Of a stretch of 64,000 nt of DNA, positions 31,805 through 41,511 are shown in pieces. How positions within the stretch are numbered: position 1 is the first letter of the stretch; each line of letters opens with the position of its first letter. The notes under the pieces were generated by a model. The model saw nothing but the letters and a program-made list of their open reading frames with translations, was not told where the DNA came from and made no database searches. A program made the translations under genes and the position numbers. The stretch comes from Salipiger profundus (GTDB taxonomy: Bacteria; Pseudomonadota; Alphaproteobacteria; Rhodobacterales; Rhodobacteraceae), in contig NZ_CP014796.1 in assembly GCF_001969385.1 (NCBI RefSeq), positions 2,435,501 through 2,499,500 of the forward strand, given 5' to 3'.

Positions 31805-33286
31805 TCAGAAGCCGAGCAGACGCAGCATCCAGAAGCAGAGCCCCGAGAGCAGCGCCGCGGCCGGCACCGTGATGACCCATGCCGCGATGACGGTCATGAA
31901 GTGCGACCGTCGGACCAGCTTGCGCCGGGCGCGTTCCTGCCGGGCGATGCGCTGGCTCGGCGGGCGGGTCTCGTTGATGCGGCGGGCGCGGCGCTCCACG
32001 TACCATTCGCGGAAGAAGCCCACGCCGAAGACGCCGCCCACGGCGATATGGGTGGAACTCACCGGCAGCCCCAGCCAGGACGCGGCGATCACGGTCACCG
32101 CCGCCGAGAGCGCGACGCAATAGGCGCGCATCGGGTTCAGCTTGGTGATCTGGCCGCCGACCATGCCGATCAGCTTCGGTCCGAACAGCACGAGCCCGAC
32201 CGAGATTCCCAGCGCGCCGATGATCATCACCCAGAGCGGGATCGAGACCTCGCCCGCGACCCCGGCGGACTGCTGCGCGTAGACCACCGCCGCCAGAGGG
32301 CCGACCGCGTTGGCCACGTCGTTGGCGCCATGGGCGAAGGACAGCAGCCCCGCAGAAACCACGAGCGGCAGGCGGAAGAGGATCTTGAGCGAGCGGTTGC
32401 GGTTCTCGAGCCCCTCTGACTGGCGCCGAATGAACGGCGTGGAGACTGCCCAGAACAGCACGCCGGCCGCGGCGCCGATCAGCAGCGCCGTGCCGATGTC
32501 GATATCGACGATCTTCTTCAGGCCCTTGAGTGCGAGGTAGGCGGCAAAGGCCGCGGCCATGATCCCGATCAGCACCGGCACCCAACGGCGTGCGGCGGCG
32601 ATCTTGTCCTCGACGTAGATGACGCGCCACTTGATGAAGGCGAGCATCCCGGCGGCGATGATGCCGCCCAGCAGGGGCGAGATCACCCAGCTTGCGGCGA
32701 TGGCGCTCATGGTGGGCCAGCTCACCGTGCCGAGACCGGCGGCGGCGATGCCCGCGCCCATGACGCCGCCGACGACCGCATGGGTGGTCGAGACCGGCGC
32801 GCCGACCCAAGTGGCGATGTTCACCCAGATCGACGCGGCCAGCAGCGCCGCCATCATCGCCCGGATGAAGACCAGCGTATCCGACAGCCCGGCCGGGTCG
32901 ACGATCCCCTTCGAGATGGTCGACACCACGTCGCCGCCCGCGAGCAGCGCGCCGAGGCTCTCGCAGATCGCGGCGATGGCGATGGCGCCGAGCATCGACA
33001 GCGCCCGCGCGCCCACCGCCGGGCCCATGTTGTTGGCCACGTCGTTGGCGCCGATGTTGAGAGCCATGTAGGCGCCGAAGGCCGCCGCCACCACCACCGC
33101 AAGACCCTGCGGCTCGCCGCCGGTAAAGATCGCCGCGGCCAGTGCCGCCAGCGTGACGAAGACGAGCGAGATCCCAACGCCGACGAGCGGCCGGGCGCTG
33201 TGCATGCTCGCCGCTTCCAGGCGCGACAGGCGGTTGAGGTCCTGGTCGAGCGTCTTCCACCTGCGGGTGGAGTTGTCGTCGGTCAC
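31805..33286 (-). CDS. Inorganic phosphate transporter, PiT family
   Basis: 493-residue inner-membrane permease that imports phosphate as a metal-phosphate complex with protons. The two PHO-4 signatures are present: GANDVANNMGPAVGARAL near residue 78 and GANDVANAVGPLAAVVYA near residue 319. They are repeated in inverted halves, together with VSTTHAVVGGVMGAG and VSSTHIAVGGVFGVG. About ten to twelve hydrophobic helices. No PhoU-like gene is adjacent, although many pit genes have one. No Pho box was recognised upstream. Confidence 0.92.
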   Translation of the reverse strand: MTDDNSTRRWKTLDQDLNRLSRLEAASMHSARPLVGVGISLVFVTLAALAAAIFTGGEPQGLAVVVAAAFGAYMALNIGANDVANNMGPAVGARALSMLGAIAIAAICESLGALLAGGDVVSTISKGIVDPAGLSDTLVFIRAMMAALLAASIWVNIATWVGAPVSTTHAVVGGVMGAGIAAAGLGTVSWPTMSAIAASWVISPLLGGIIAAGMLAFIKWRVIYVEDKIAAARRWVPVLIGIMAAAFAAYLALKGLKKIVDIDIGTALLIGAAAGVLFWAVSTPFIRRQSEGLENRNRSLKILFRLPLVVSAGLLSFAHGANDVANAVGPLAAVVYAQQSAGVAGEVSIPLWVMIIGALGISVGLVLFGPKLIGMVGGQITKLNPMRAYCVALSAAVTVIAASWLGLPVSSTHIAVGGVFGVGFFREWYVERRARRINETRPPSQRIARQERARRKLVRRSHFMTVIAAWVITVPAAALLSGLCFWMLRLLGF

Positions 33287-33367
33287 TTGATCATTCCTTG
33301 CATTCGGCCTGGCATTCGACCCGGGGCGCCGGGGCTGAGACTGGCGCGCTCGGCGCGCGCCGCCGTC

Positions 33368-33844
33368 TCACCGGCGGCGGCTGTCCGGCAGGTCGGGGAG
33401 GTCGCGCAGCAGCGCCTTGAGATCGTCCTCGAGCACCGCGTCCGCGGCGTCGTCGGGGCTCATCCAGCGGCGTTCGCGCTCGTCGACCTCGGGAAACTGG
33501 TCGTAGAGCTTCTCGACCTCGATGGCATAGACGTCGACGTCGGTCGCCATCGGCAGTCCGCCGTCGAGCACCTTGTCGTAACGGTAGCGCCCGATGCGCC
33601 GGGGCGCGGCGCCGCGCGGCTTCACGCCGGCTTCCTCCCAGGCCTCCTCGAGCGCGGTGCCGCCCGCGTCGGTGCCCTGCATCGGCCAGCCCTTTGGCAG
33701 CACCCAGCGCTTCGTCTCGCGGGATGTGATCAGCAGGATCTCGAGCCCGGCCTCGCCGTGGCGATAGCACAGGGCCGCGACCTGGAACCGCGGCGGGCGC
33801 TTCAGGATGGGCGCGATATAGCTTTTCCAGATGCTGCGAAGCAT
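33368..33844 (-). CDS. Nudix hydrolase
   Basis: 158-residue hydrolase of nucleoside-diphosphate-type substrates, resembling the diphosphoinositol-polyphosphate/diadenosine branch ([20 protein letters not shown] followed by [10 protein letters not shown]). Compared with the general Nudix box, the first Glu is Thr and the Arg is Glu, but the metal-binding EAWEEAG core is kept; I believe this variant is common in alphaproteobacteria. The N-terminus [20 protein letters not shown] fits the fold. Divergent from truA, 140 bp apart. Confidence 0.87.
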   Translation of the reverse strand: MLRSIWKSYIAPILKRPPRFQVAALCYRHGEAGLEILLITSRETKRWVLPKGWPMQGTDAGGTALEEAWEEAGVKPRGAAPRRIGRYRYDKVLDGGLPMATDVDVYAIEVEKLYDQFPEVDERERRWMSPDDAADAVLEDDLKALLRDLPDLPDSRRR

Positions 33845-33984
33845 GGAGGGTCACCGGTCGGGGTTTGGAGCAATCGGGGCCATGTAAAGAAATTGCGGTC
33901 GACTCTCAAGATTTTTCCGCGCGTTCGCCCCCGGGGCCGATCCCGGCCATTGCCCGGCGGCCACGGCTTCGGTATGGGCCGGGT

Positions 33985-34752
33985 ATGCCCAGATACGCTC
34001 TTCTCGTGGAATATGACGGCGCGCCCTTCGCGGGCTGGCAGCGCCAGGCCGACCAGCCATCGGTTCAGGGCGCGATCGAGGCGGCGCTGTCTAAGCTCGA
34101 GAGGCGCGAGCACACCATCGCCGCCGCCGGGCGCACCGACGCCGGCGTTCACGCGCGGGGGCAGGTGGCGCAGTGCGACATGGAACGCGATTGGGATCCG
34201 TTCCGCCTGTCCGAGGCACTGAACTACCACCTGAAGCCCGCACCGGTGGCGATCCGCGCCTGCGCACGGGTGGACGACGAGTGGCACGCGCGCTTCTCCG
34301 CGGTCGAGCGGCGCTACCTCTTCCGGGTGCTGGAACGCCGCGCCCCGGCAACGCTCGAGAAGCGCCAGGTCTGGCGGGTGATGGCGCCGCTCGATCTCGA
34401 AGCGATGCGCGCCGGTGCGGCACATCTGGTCGGTCACCACGACTTCACCACCTTCCGCTCGACCATGTGCCAGGCGAAATCTCCGTTGAAGACGATGGAC
34501 GAGATCCGCGTCGAACGGGTCGAGACCTGGGCGGGCCCCGAGTATCAGTTCCACCTGCGCGCACGCAGCTTCCTGCACAACCAGGTCCGCTCGATCGTCG
34601 GCACGCTCGAACGGGTGGGGGCAGGGGCCTGGGCACCCGATGACGTGAAGACCGCGCTCGAGGCGCGCGCGCGGTCCGCATGTGGACCGGTGTGCCCGCC
34701 GGACGGGCTCTACCTGGTGGGGGTGGGCTACCCGCGCGATCCCTTCGCCTGA
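33985..34752 (+). CDS. truA: tRNA pseudouridine(38-40) synthase TruA
   Basis: Modifies positions 38-40 of the tRNA anticodon stem. 255 residues with the catalytic Asp in [13 protein letters not shown] (Asp52), the N-terminal [18 protein letters not shown] and the C-terminal [20 protein letters not shown], all diagnostic. The start is the ATG at 33985; the frame is open upstream to 33865 without family resemblance. It is a single gene. Confidence 0.95.
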   Translation: MPRYALLVEYDGAPFAGWQRQADQPSVQGAIEAALSKLERREHTIAAAGRTDAGVHARGQVAQCDMERDWDPFRLSEALNYHLKPAPVAIRACARVDDEWHARFSAVERRYLFRVLERRAPATLEKRQVWRVMAPLDLEAMRAGAAHLVGHHDFTTFRSTMCQAKSPLKTMDEIRVERVETWAGPEYQFHLRARSFLHNQVRSIVGTLERVGAGAWAPDDVKTALEARARSACGPVCPPDGLYLVGVGYPRDPFA

Positions 34753-34909
34753 GCGCCGCGCGGCAGAAACCGCTTTGCCTCTGCGTCAATCCCGGCTATC
34801 AGCGCTTCCATGACGTACGCGATCCGAATCCGACGAGCCTGAGCTCCCCCGATTCCGCGCCCCTGACCGGGGTCGCGCCGCCTTCGCACGTCCATCACCC
34901 CCTGAAAAC

Positions 34910-34939
34910 TTGACTTGGCCCCATGCCCTTGGCACCTAT
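34910..34939 (+). promoter_or_regulatory. Probable argD promoter
   Basis: TTGACT at 34910-34915 followed after 18 bp by ACCTAT. It would give a leader of roughly 20 nt before the argD start at 34967. The -10 is weak. Confidence 0.4.
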
Positions 34940-34966
34940 CGGGCTTCCAACCACGAGGATATGGCT

Positions 34967-36157
34967 ATGATCCCGTCCGTCCTGCCCACCTATACCCGCG
35001 CGCCCCTGCACTTCGTGAAGGGCGAAGGCACCTGGCTGGTGGAGGAAGACGGTCGCCGATTCCTCGACCTCGGCTCCGGCATCGCCGTGAACGCGCTGGG
35101 CCACGCCCATCCCGCGCTCGTCGCCGCGCTGACCGAGCAGGCGGGCAACCTCTGGCATGTCTCGAACCTCTACGAGATCCCGCAGCAGCAGGCGCTCGCC
35201 GACAAGCTGGTGGCCGCCACCTTTGCCGACACCGTCTTCTTCACCAACTCCGGCACCGAGAGCTGCGAGCTCGCGGTGAAGATGGCCCGCAAGTACTGGT
35301 ACGACAAAGGCCAGCCCGAAAAGACCGACATCATCGCCTTCGAGGGCGCCTTCCACGGCCGCTCTTCCGCCGGCATCGCCGCCGCCGGCTCCGAGAAGAT
35401 GATCAAGGGCTTCGGCCCGGTGCTGCCGGGCTTCAAGCACGTGCCCTGGGGCGACCACGACGCGCTGCACGCCGCCATCGACGAGGCCACCGGCGCCATC
35501 CTGATCGAGCCGGTGCAGGGCGAGGGCGGCATCCGCCCGCTGCCCGATCACTGCCTCAAGGGCCTGCGCGAGCTCTGCGACGAAAAGGGCATCCTGCTGA
35601 TCCTCGACGAGGTGCAATGCGGCATGGGCCGCACCGGCCGCCTCTTCGCCCACGAGTGGGCGGGCATCTCCCCCGACATCATGATGGTCGCCAAGGGCAT
35701 CGGCGGGGGCTTCCCGCTGGGCGCCGTGCTCGCCACCGAAGAAGCCGCCTCCGGCATGACCGCGGGCACCCATGGCTCCACCTACGGCGGCAACCCCCTC
35801 GGCTGCGCGGTGGGCTGCGCGGTGATGGACCACGTCGCCGACGAGGCTTTCCTCTCCGACGTGAACCGCAAGGCCGGCCTGCTGCGCCAGAAGCTCGAAA
35901 GCCTCGTCGCCGCGCACCCGGAGGTCTTCGAGGGGAACCGGGGCATGGGTCTCATGCTCGGCCTCAAGTGCAAGCTGCCGCCGGCCGACCTGGTCCGGGC
36001 CGGCTACGACGCGCTGGTCATCACCGTGCCGGCCGCCGACAACGTGCTGCGCCTGCTGCCCCCGCTCACCATCACCGAGGACGAGATCGGCGAGGCCGTC
36101 GCCCGCCTCGATACCGCAGCGGGCGCCGTGACGCCGTCTGCATCTTCTCCGGTTTGA
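34967..36157 (+). CDS. argD: Acetylornithine aminotransferase
   Basis: PLP enzyme of arginine synthesis (396 residues), converting N-acetylglutamate semialdehyde to N-acetylornithine. The PLP lysine is in [18 protein letters not shown] near residue 242; [14 protein letters not shown] and [16 protein letters not shown] are also standard. The GAGG ribosome-binding site is 8 nt from the ATG at 34967 and only 2 nt from the alternative ATG at 34961, which decides the start. The last residues (SSPV) and the stop codon fall inside a dispersed intergenic repeat. argF follows 79 bp downstream, so the two likely form an operon. Confidence 0.95.
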   Translation: MIPSVLPTYTRAPLHFVKGEGTWLVEEDGRRFLDLGSGIAVNALGHAHPALVAALTEQAGNLWHVSNLYEIPQQQALADKLVAATFADTVFFTNSGTESCELAVKMARKYWYDKGQPEKTDIIAFEGAFHGRSSAGIAAAGSEKMIKGFGPVLPGFKHVPWGDHDALHAAIDEATGAILIEPVQGEGGIRPLPDHCLKGLRELCDEKGILLILDEVQCGMGRTGRLFAHEWAGISPDIMMVAKGIGGGFPLGAVLATEEAASGMTAGTHGSTYGGNPLGCAVGCAVMDHVADEAFLSDVNRKAGLLRQKLESLVAAHPEVFEGNRGMGLMLGLKCKLPPADLVRAGYDALVITVPAADNVLRLLPPLTITEDEIGEAVARLDTAAGAVTPSASSPV

Positions 36158-36210
36158 CAAATACCCTCGGGGTGAATGCGGCGCAGCCGCAGAGGGGCAG
36201 CGCCCCTCGC
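36144..36210 (-). repeat. Dispersed GC-stem/GAGGGTATTT repeat, copy 2
   Basis: Minus-strand orientation. Reading the plus strand: CTTCTCCGGTTTGACAAATA, CCCTCGGGG, a GCGGCGCAGCCGC stem, then GAGGGGCAGCGCCCCTC. It overlaps the last codons of argD and ends 27 bp before argF. CCGGAGAAG tail subtype, with both stems. Confidence 0.85.
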
Positions 36211-36236
36211 CCCGGCCAGCCAAAAAGACCAGTGCC

Positions 36237-37163
36237 ATGAATCATTTCCTCGACATCCACAAGACCGACAAGGCCGACCTGCGGTCGATCATCGACACCG
36301 CGAAGGCGATCAAGACGGCCCGCAACGGCGCACCCAAGGCCGCCCCCGACACCGATCTTCCGCTCAAGGACCGCATGGTCGCGCTGATCTTCGAGAAGCC
36401 CTCGACCCGGACCCGCGTCTCCTTCGACGTCGGCGTGCGGCAGATGGGCGGCCAGACCATGGTGCTCTCGGGCTCCGACATGCAGCTCGGACATGGCGAG
36501 ACCATCGCCGACACCGCCCGCGTGCTGTCGCGCTTCGTCGACATGATCATGATCCGCACCTTCGACGAGGCGGTGCTGACCGAGATGGCCGAATACGCCA
36601 CCGTGCCGGTCATCAACGGCCTCACCGACCGCACCCACCCCTGCCAGATCATGGCCGATGTGTTGACGTTCGAGGAACACCGCGGGCCGATCGCCGGCAA
36701 GAAGGTCGTCTGGTGCGGCGACGGCAACAACGTCTGCGCCTCCTTCCTGCACGCGGCCGGGCAGTTCGGCTTCGACCTGACCTTCACCGGCCCGGTGCAG
36801 CTCGACCCCGAGATGGAGTTCGTCGGCCTCGCCCGCAACGCGGGCAGCACCATCACCATCGAGCGTGACCCCTTCAAGGCGGTCGAGGGCGCCGACCTGA
36901 TCGTCGCCGATACGTGGGTGTCGATGCACGATGCCCAGTCCGCCAAGGAGCGGCGCCACAACATGCTGCGGCCCTACCAGGTCAACCGCGACCTGATGGC
37001 CGCCGCCGGCCCCGACGCGCTCTTCATGCACTGCCTGCCCGCGCACCGCGGCGAAGAGGTCACCTCCGAGGTCATGGACGGCCCGCAGTCGGTGATCTGG
37101 GACGAGGCCGAGAACCGGCTGCACGCCCAGAAAGCCATCATGCGCTGGTGCCTCGAAGGCTGA
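36237..37163 (+). CDS. argF: Ornithine carbamoyltransferase
   Basis: Makes citrulline from ornithine and carbamoyl phosphate. 308 residues with the carbamoyl-phosphate site [12 protein letters not shown] near residue 53, [15 protein letters not shown], and the ornithine-binding [13 protein letters not shown] near residue 264. It follows argD in the same direction with a dispersed repeat between, the common alphaproteobacterial argD-argF order. Confidence 0.95.
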   Translation: MNHFLDIHKTDKADLRSIIDTAKAIKTARNGAPKAAPDTDLPLKDRMVALIFEKPSTRTRVSFDVGVRQMGGQTMVLSGSDMQLGHGETIADTARVLSRFVDMIMIRTFDEAVLTEMAEYATVPVINGLTDRTHPCQIMADVLTFEEHRGPIAGKKVVWCGDGNNVCASFLHAAGQFGFDLTFTGPVQLDPEMEFVGLARNAGSTITIERDPFKAVEGADLIVADTWVSMHDAQSAKERRHNMLRPYQVNRDLMAAAGPDALFMHCLPAHRGEEVTSEVMDGPQSVIWDEAENRLHAQKAIMRWCLEG

Positions 37164-37364
37164 TCCGACCCGCCCGCTGTCCTGCCTCCTCCGCGCGTCG
37201 CCGGGTCGCGCGCGCGAGGGGCTCGGCACAGGCGGGCAAGCGGGGCCGGGTGACGGCCCCCTCCGCGGCTTGCGCGATGGCGCCGCTCTCCTGTGCGTGA
37301 GGGCGCATTGTTCCGCGCGCCGCTTCACCTAGCTAGACCCGGTAGCACGACGAAGGAGAGGCAA

Positions 37365-38768
37365 ATGGCAGACCCGAAGATCGGCGTCTACGGGCTGGGC
37401 ACGATGGGCTCGGCGCTGGCGCTCAACATGGCCGATCACGGCATTCCCGTGGCCGTGTCGAACGTCACCGCGGATCTCATCGCGACATTTGAACGCCGGG
37501 CCACGCCCTTCGCGGAGCGCATCACCACGGCCCCGGACCTGCCGGCGCTGGTGGCAGCGCTGCCGAAGCCGCGGCTGCTGCTCGCGATGATCCCCTCGAC
37601 CGGTCCGGTCGACGAGATGCTCGACACGGTGATACCGCTGCTCGAGCCGGGCGACACGGTGATCGACGCCGGGAACGCCGATTTCCACGCCACCCGCCGC
37701 CGGGCCGAGCGGCTGGCCGAGAGCGGCCTGCATTTCGTCGGCCTCGGCGTCTCCGGCGGCGAGGCAGGCGCGCGGCATGGCCCCTCGATGATGTTCGGCG
37801 GCTCCGCGCAGAGCTGGGCCGACCTCCAGCCGATCCTCGAGCCCATCGCCGCCCGCTTCGAGGGCACACCCTGCGTCGACCGCATGGGTCCCGACGGCGC
37901 CGGCCATTTCGTCAAGACAGTGCACAACGGCATCGAATACGCCGACATGCAGATGATCGCCGAGGTCTACGACCTGCTGCGCAACGGTCTCGAACATTCC
38001 GCCGAGGCGGTTGCCGACCGGCTCGAGGCCTGGAATGACGGCCCGCTCGGCAGCTACCTCTTCGAGATCACCGCGAAGATCCTGCGCTATGACGACCCGC
38101 TGGGCGAGGGCCCGATGGTCGACGCCATCCGCGACGCCGCCGGCCAGAAGGGCACCGGCCGCTGGACGGTGATCGAGGCGGTGCAACTCGGCCAGTCCGC
38201 GACGATGATCGAGGCGGCGGTGGCGGCCCGCTCCTGGTCCTCGGAAACCGGCCTGCGCGAGGCCGCCGGCAGCACCTTCGGCACCGCCCGTGACCGTCCC
38301 GCGATCGACGAGGGCGACCTCGAGGCGGCGCTGCTCGCCGCCCGCATCCTCGAGTACGCACAGGGCTTCCGCATCCTTGCCGCCGCCTCCGACCGCTACG
38401 GCTGGGGGCTCGACTATGCCGCCATCGCCCGCGTCTGGCGCGCCGGCTGCATCATCCGTGCGAAGCTGCTCGATGACATCTCCGAGGCCTTCACCGAGGG
38501 CACCCCACAGGGCCAACTCTTCCTCGCGCCGCGCTTCGCCGACATCTTCGCGACCGGCATTCCCGCGCTGCGCCGGGTCGTCGGTGCCGCCACGGCCGCG
38601 GGCTACCCGCTGCCGGTGCTGGGCGCCGCGCTCACCTTCTGGGACATGATGCGCCAGCCGCACGGCACCGCGAACCTGATCCAGGCGCAGCGCGACTTCT
38701 TCGGCAACCACGGCTACGACCGGCTCGACGGACAGGACAGTCACCACGGCCCCTGGTGGGACGACTGA
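37365..38768 (+). CDS. gnd: 6-phosphogluconate dehydrogenase, decarboxylating
   Basis: Oxidises 6-phosphogluconate to ribulose 5-phosphate in the oxidative pentose phosphate pathway. 467 residues: Rossmann motif IGVYGLGTMGSALALNMADH at the start, catalytic GLGVSGGEAGARHGPSMMFG, MGPDGAGHFVKTVHNGIEYA with the catalytic Lys and His, and a C-terminal helical domain. The ATG at 37365 has GGAGAGG upstream. No zwf or pgl gene lies next to it. Confidence 0.94.
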   Translation: MADPKIGVYGLGTMGSALALNMADHGIPVAVSNVTADLIATFERRATPFAERITTAPDLPALVAALPKPRLLLAMIPSTGPVDEMLDTVIPLLEPGDTVIDAGNADFHATRRRAERLAESGLHFVGLGVSGGEAGARHGPSMMFGGSAQSWADLQPILEPIAARFEGTPCVDRMGPDGAGHFVKTVHNGIEYADMQMIAEVYDLLRNGLEHSAEAVADRLEAWNDGPLGSYLFEITAKILRYDDPLGEGPMVDAIRDAAGQKGTGRWTVIEAVQLGQSATMIEAAVAARSWSSETGLREAAGSTFGTARDRPAIDEGDLEAALLAARILEYAQGFRILAAASDRYGWGLDYAAIARVWRAGCIIRAKLLDDISEAFTEGTPQGQLFLAPRFADIFATGIPALRRVVGAATAAGYPLPVLGAALTFWDMMRQPHGTANLIQAQRDFFGNHGYDRLDGQDSHHGPWWDD

Positions 38769-38827
38769 CGACTGACCGCGCCCCCGTCCTCGGAAATGCC
38801 AGAACCGTCTTAGGCCCCGCTCCCGCC

Positions 38828-38887
38828 TTCTTCTCTTTACAAATACCCTCGGGGGTGAGGCCGCAGGCCGAGGGGGCAGCGCCCCCT
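38828..38887 (-). repeat. Dispersed GC-stem/GAGGGTATTT repeat, copy 3
   Basis: Minus-strand orientation, directly after the hrpB stop codon: GGGGGCGCTGCCCCC, a GGCCTGCGGCC stem, CACCCCCGAGGGTATTTG, TAAA, then GAGAAGAAG. The first G of the element touches the TAA of hrpB. GAGAAGAAG tail subtype. Confidence 0.85.
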
Positions 38888-41331
38888 TACCGCCCGCGCG
38901 GCTTGGCGCGCAACGTCGGGTCGGCCTGGCGCGGATCCTCGGGCCAGGGGTGCCTGGGATACTGCGCCTTCATGTCCTTGCGCACGTCGGCGTAGGAGCC
39001 GTCCCAGAACCCCGGCAGGTCCATGGTGGTCTGCACCGGCCGTTGCGCCGGCGACAGCAGCGTGACCCGCAGCGGCGTCCGGCCCACCATCGGATGGTTG
39101 CGCTGGCCGAACATCTCCTGCAGCCGCAGCGCGATCTCCGGGTGCTCGCCGGAATAGTCGATCGGGATCTCGCGCCCGAGCGGCGTGGTGAAGCGCGCCG
39201 GCACCGCCGCGTCGAGTGCCTGCATCTGCCCCCAGTCGAGCCGGGCGCGCAGCGCCGGCAGCGGGTCGAAGCGCTTCCACTCCTCCGCCGTCTTCACGCC
39301 GCCGAGGAACGGCAGCAGCCAGTCCTCGAGCGTCTCCATCAGCGCGGGCTCCGACAGGTCGGGCAGGTCGAGCCCGGCTTCCCGCCCGAGCGCCACGCGG
39401 GCGCAGAAGCGGCGCGAGGCGTTCGGAAGCGCTAGCCCCAGTTCGCGCACGCCGTCGAGCATGGCGCGGGCGACGACCTCCTCCGGGGCGTCCTTCCAGA
39501 TCCGGTCGTCGAGCGCGATGGCCCCGAAGCGTTCCTGCTGGCGCGCCACCACGCGGCGCTCGCGCTTCGACCAGGCGCAGCTGTCGTGCCAGCCGATCCG
39601 GTCGGCGTAGAGCGCGCGCAGTTCGCCCTCGGTGATCTGCGTCGCCTGCCGGATGCGGGCCTCGCGCGGGTTGCCGTCGGTGTCGGTGACGACGATCAGC
39701 CGCGCGCCGGCGAGCGGATCGCCCGCGTCCATCACCGCGCCCTTGCCGCCCGACAGCTGGAAGCGCGGCGCGTCGCCGTTGCGGTGCAGCCCCACGCGGT
39801 CGGGGTAGGCGAGCGCGGCCTGCGCGGCGGCACCGAGGACCTCGCCGTCGCCGGGCCCGGCCCGTTTCGCCAGCCGTTTCGCCTCGGTACGGATGCGTTC
39901 GAGCGCGCCGCGGTTCACCCCGTGCGGGCGCCTCTCGGCGAAGCGGCGCGGATCGGCGATGGCCTCGAGCCGCAGCGCGATGTCCGAGGGCGCGCCGGTC
40001 AGCGGGTCGCGGTCCGACAGCAGCGCCGCGAGCGGCGCCGCCTGTGGCCCCGCAAGGCTCAGCATGTGCGCCAGCCGCGGGTGCAGCGGCAGCTTCGCCA
40101 GCATCTTGCCATGCGGCGTGACGAGGTTGGCCTCGTCGAGCGCGCCGAGCATCCGCAACAGCGCCTGCGCCTCGGCGTAGGCACCGGGGTTGGGCGGGCT
40201 CGGGAACGGCAGGTCGTCGGGCGTGGCACCCCAGAGCGCCAGTTCCAGCGCCAGTCCCGAAAGGTCGGCGCTCTCGATCTCGGCCGGCGGATAGGCCTGC
40301 AGTGCGCCTTCCTCGCCCTTGGTCCAGAGCCGGTAGGCGGTGCCCTCGGCGACACGGCCCGCGCGGCCGGCGCGCTGGGTGGCCTCGGCGCGGGTGACGC
40401 GCTCGGTGACCAGCCGCGACATGCCGGAGCCGGGATCGAAGCGGGCGCGACGGGCGCGGCCGCCGTCGACCACCACGCGGATGTCCTCGATGGTGAGCGA
40501 GGTCTCGGCGATGGCGGTGGCGAGCACCAGCTTGCGTCCCTCTGGCTCGGGCCGGATCGCCGCGCGCTGCGCCGCGAACTCCATCGCGCCGAACAGCGGC
40601 CGGATCGTCACGTCGGCGGGCAGGCGCTTTCTCAGCAGCGCCTCGGTGCGGCGGATCTCGCCCTCGCCGGGCAGGAAGGCGAGGATGCCGCCCTTGGTCT
40701 CGCCTGCCGCCTTCGCGATCAGATCGGCCATCGATTCCTCGAAGCGCTGCCGCTTCGGCAGTGGCGCGTCGAGCCAGCGGGTCTCGACCGGGAAGGCGCG
40801 GCCCTCGGAGGTGATCACCGGCGCCTCCATCAGCTCGGCCACGGGGCCCGCGTCGAGGGTCGCCGACATCGCCAGCAGGATCAGGTCGTCGCGCAGCGCG
40901 CCGGCGATCTCGAGGCAGAGCGCGAGGCCGAGGTCGGCGTTGAGCGAGCGTTCGTGGAACTCGTCGAAGAGCACCGCGCCGACGCCCGAGAGCTCGGGAT
41001 CGGACTGGATCATCCGGGTCAGGATGCCCTCGGTCACCACCTCGATGCGGGTGCGCTTCGAAACCTTCGCCTCGCCGCGGATGCGGTAGCCCACGGTCTC
41101 GCCCACGTTTTCGCCGAGGCTCTCGGCCATGCGTGCGGCGGCGGCGCGCGCGGCGAGGCGTCGCGGCTCCAGCATGACGATGCGGCCGCCGGTGAGGCCG
41201 GCGTCGAGCATGGCGAGCGGCACGCGGGTGGTCTTGCCGGCCCCGGGCGGGGCCTGCAGCACGGCGCGCCCACGGTTGCGAAGGGCCGAGATGAGCGCGG
41301 GCAGGGCGTCGTCGATGGGCAGGCAGATCAT
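38887..41331 (-). CDS. hrpB: ATP-dependent RNA helicase-like HrpB
   Basis: 814-residue DEAH-box helicase. Motif I is PPGAGKTTRVPLAMLD near residue 30, the DEAH-type motif II is FDEFHERSLNADLGLAL near residue 125, and motif VI is TQRAGRAGRVAEGTAYRLW. The long C-terminal region (LLPFLGGVKTAEEWKRFDPL, then FWDGSYADVRKDMKAQYPRH) is HrpB-specific. The biological role of HrpB is poorly defined. The stop is adjacent to dispersed repeat copy 3, and the start faces repeat copy 4. Confidence 0.94.
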   Translation of the reverse strand: MICLPIDDALPALISALRNRGRAVLQAPPGAGKTTRVPLAMLDAGLTGGRIVMLEPRRLAARAAAARMAESLGENVGETVGYRIRGEAKVSKRTRIEVVTEGILTRMIQSDPELSGVGAVLFDEFHERSLNADLGLALCLEIAGALRDDLILLAMSATLDAGPVAELMEAPVITSEGRAFPVETRWLDAPLPKRQRFEESMADLIAKAAGETKGGILAFLPGEGEIRRTEALLRKRLPADVTIRPLFGAMEFAAQRAAIRPEPEGRKLVLATAIAETSLTIEDIRVVVDGGRARRARFDPGSGMSRLVTERVTRAEATQRAGRAGRVAEGTAYRLWTKGEEGALQAYPPAEIESADLSGLALELALWGATPDDLPFPSPPNPGAYAEAQALLRMLGALDEANLVTPHGKMLAKLPLHPRLAHMLSLAGPQAAPLAALLSDRDPLTGAPSDIALRLEAIADPRRFAERRPHGVNRGALERIRTEAKRLAKRAGPGDGEVLGAAAQAALAYPDRVGLHRNGDAPRFQLSGGKGAVMDAGDPLAGARLIVVTDTDGNPREARIRQATQITEGELRALYADRIGWHDSCAWSKRERRVVARQQERFGAIALDDRIWKDAPEEVVARAMLDGVRELGLALPNASRRFCARVALGREAGLDLPDLSEPALMETLEDWLLPFLGGVKTAEEWKRFDPLPALRARLDWGQMQALDAAVPARFTTPLGREIPIDYSGEHPEIALRLQEMFGQRNHPMVGRTPLRVTLLSPAQRPVQTTMDLPGFWDGSYADVRKDMKAQYPRHPWPEDPRQADPTLRAKPRGR

Positions 41332-41365
41332 GCCGGGCGTTATGCGGGATGCGGGGCGTGGCGTC

Positions 41366-41439
41366 GAGAGGGGCGCTGCCCCTCTTGGCGCGCGGGGCGC
41401 GCCAATTCACCCCGAGGGTATTTGGAAAACCGGAGAAGG
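41366..41439 (+). repeat. Dispersed GC-stem/GAGGGTATTT repeat, copy 4
   Basis: GAGGGGCGCTGCCCCTC, then a GGCGCGC/GCGCGCC-type stem, ATTCACCCCGAGGGTATTTG, GAAAA and CCGGAGAAG. It lies in the divergent gap between hrpB and meaB. CCGGAGAAG tail subtype. Confidence 0.85.
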
Positions 41440-41511
41440 GCCGGGGCGAGGGGGTAGACATCCCGGGCTTGCGGGGGTCATTTCGGGGAGAAGCAGGACA
41501 AGGGGCAGGGC

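Noticed and set aside
33368..33844. Nudix box with Glu-to-Thr and Arg-to-Glu changes as a dead enzyme
   Set aside because: The metal-binding EAWEEAG core is intact, and the same variant is, to my knowledge, common in alphaproteobacterial members.
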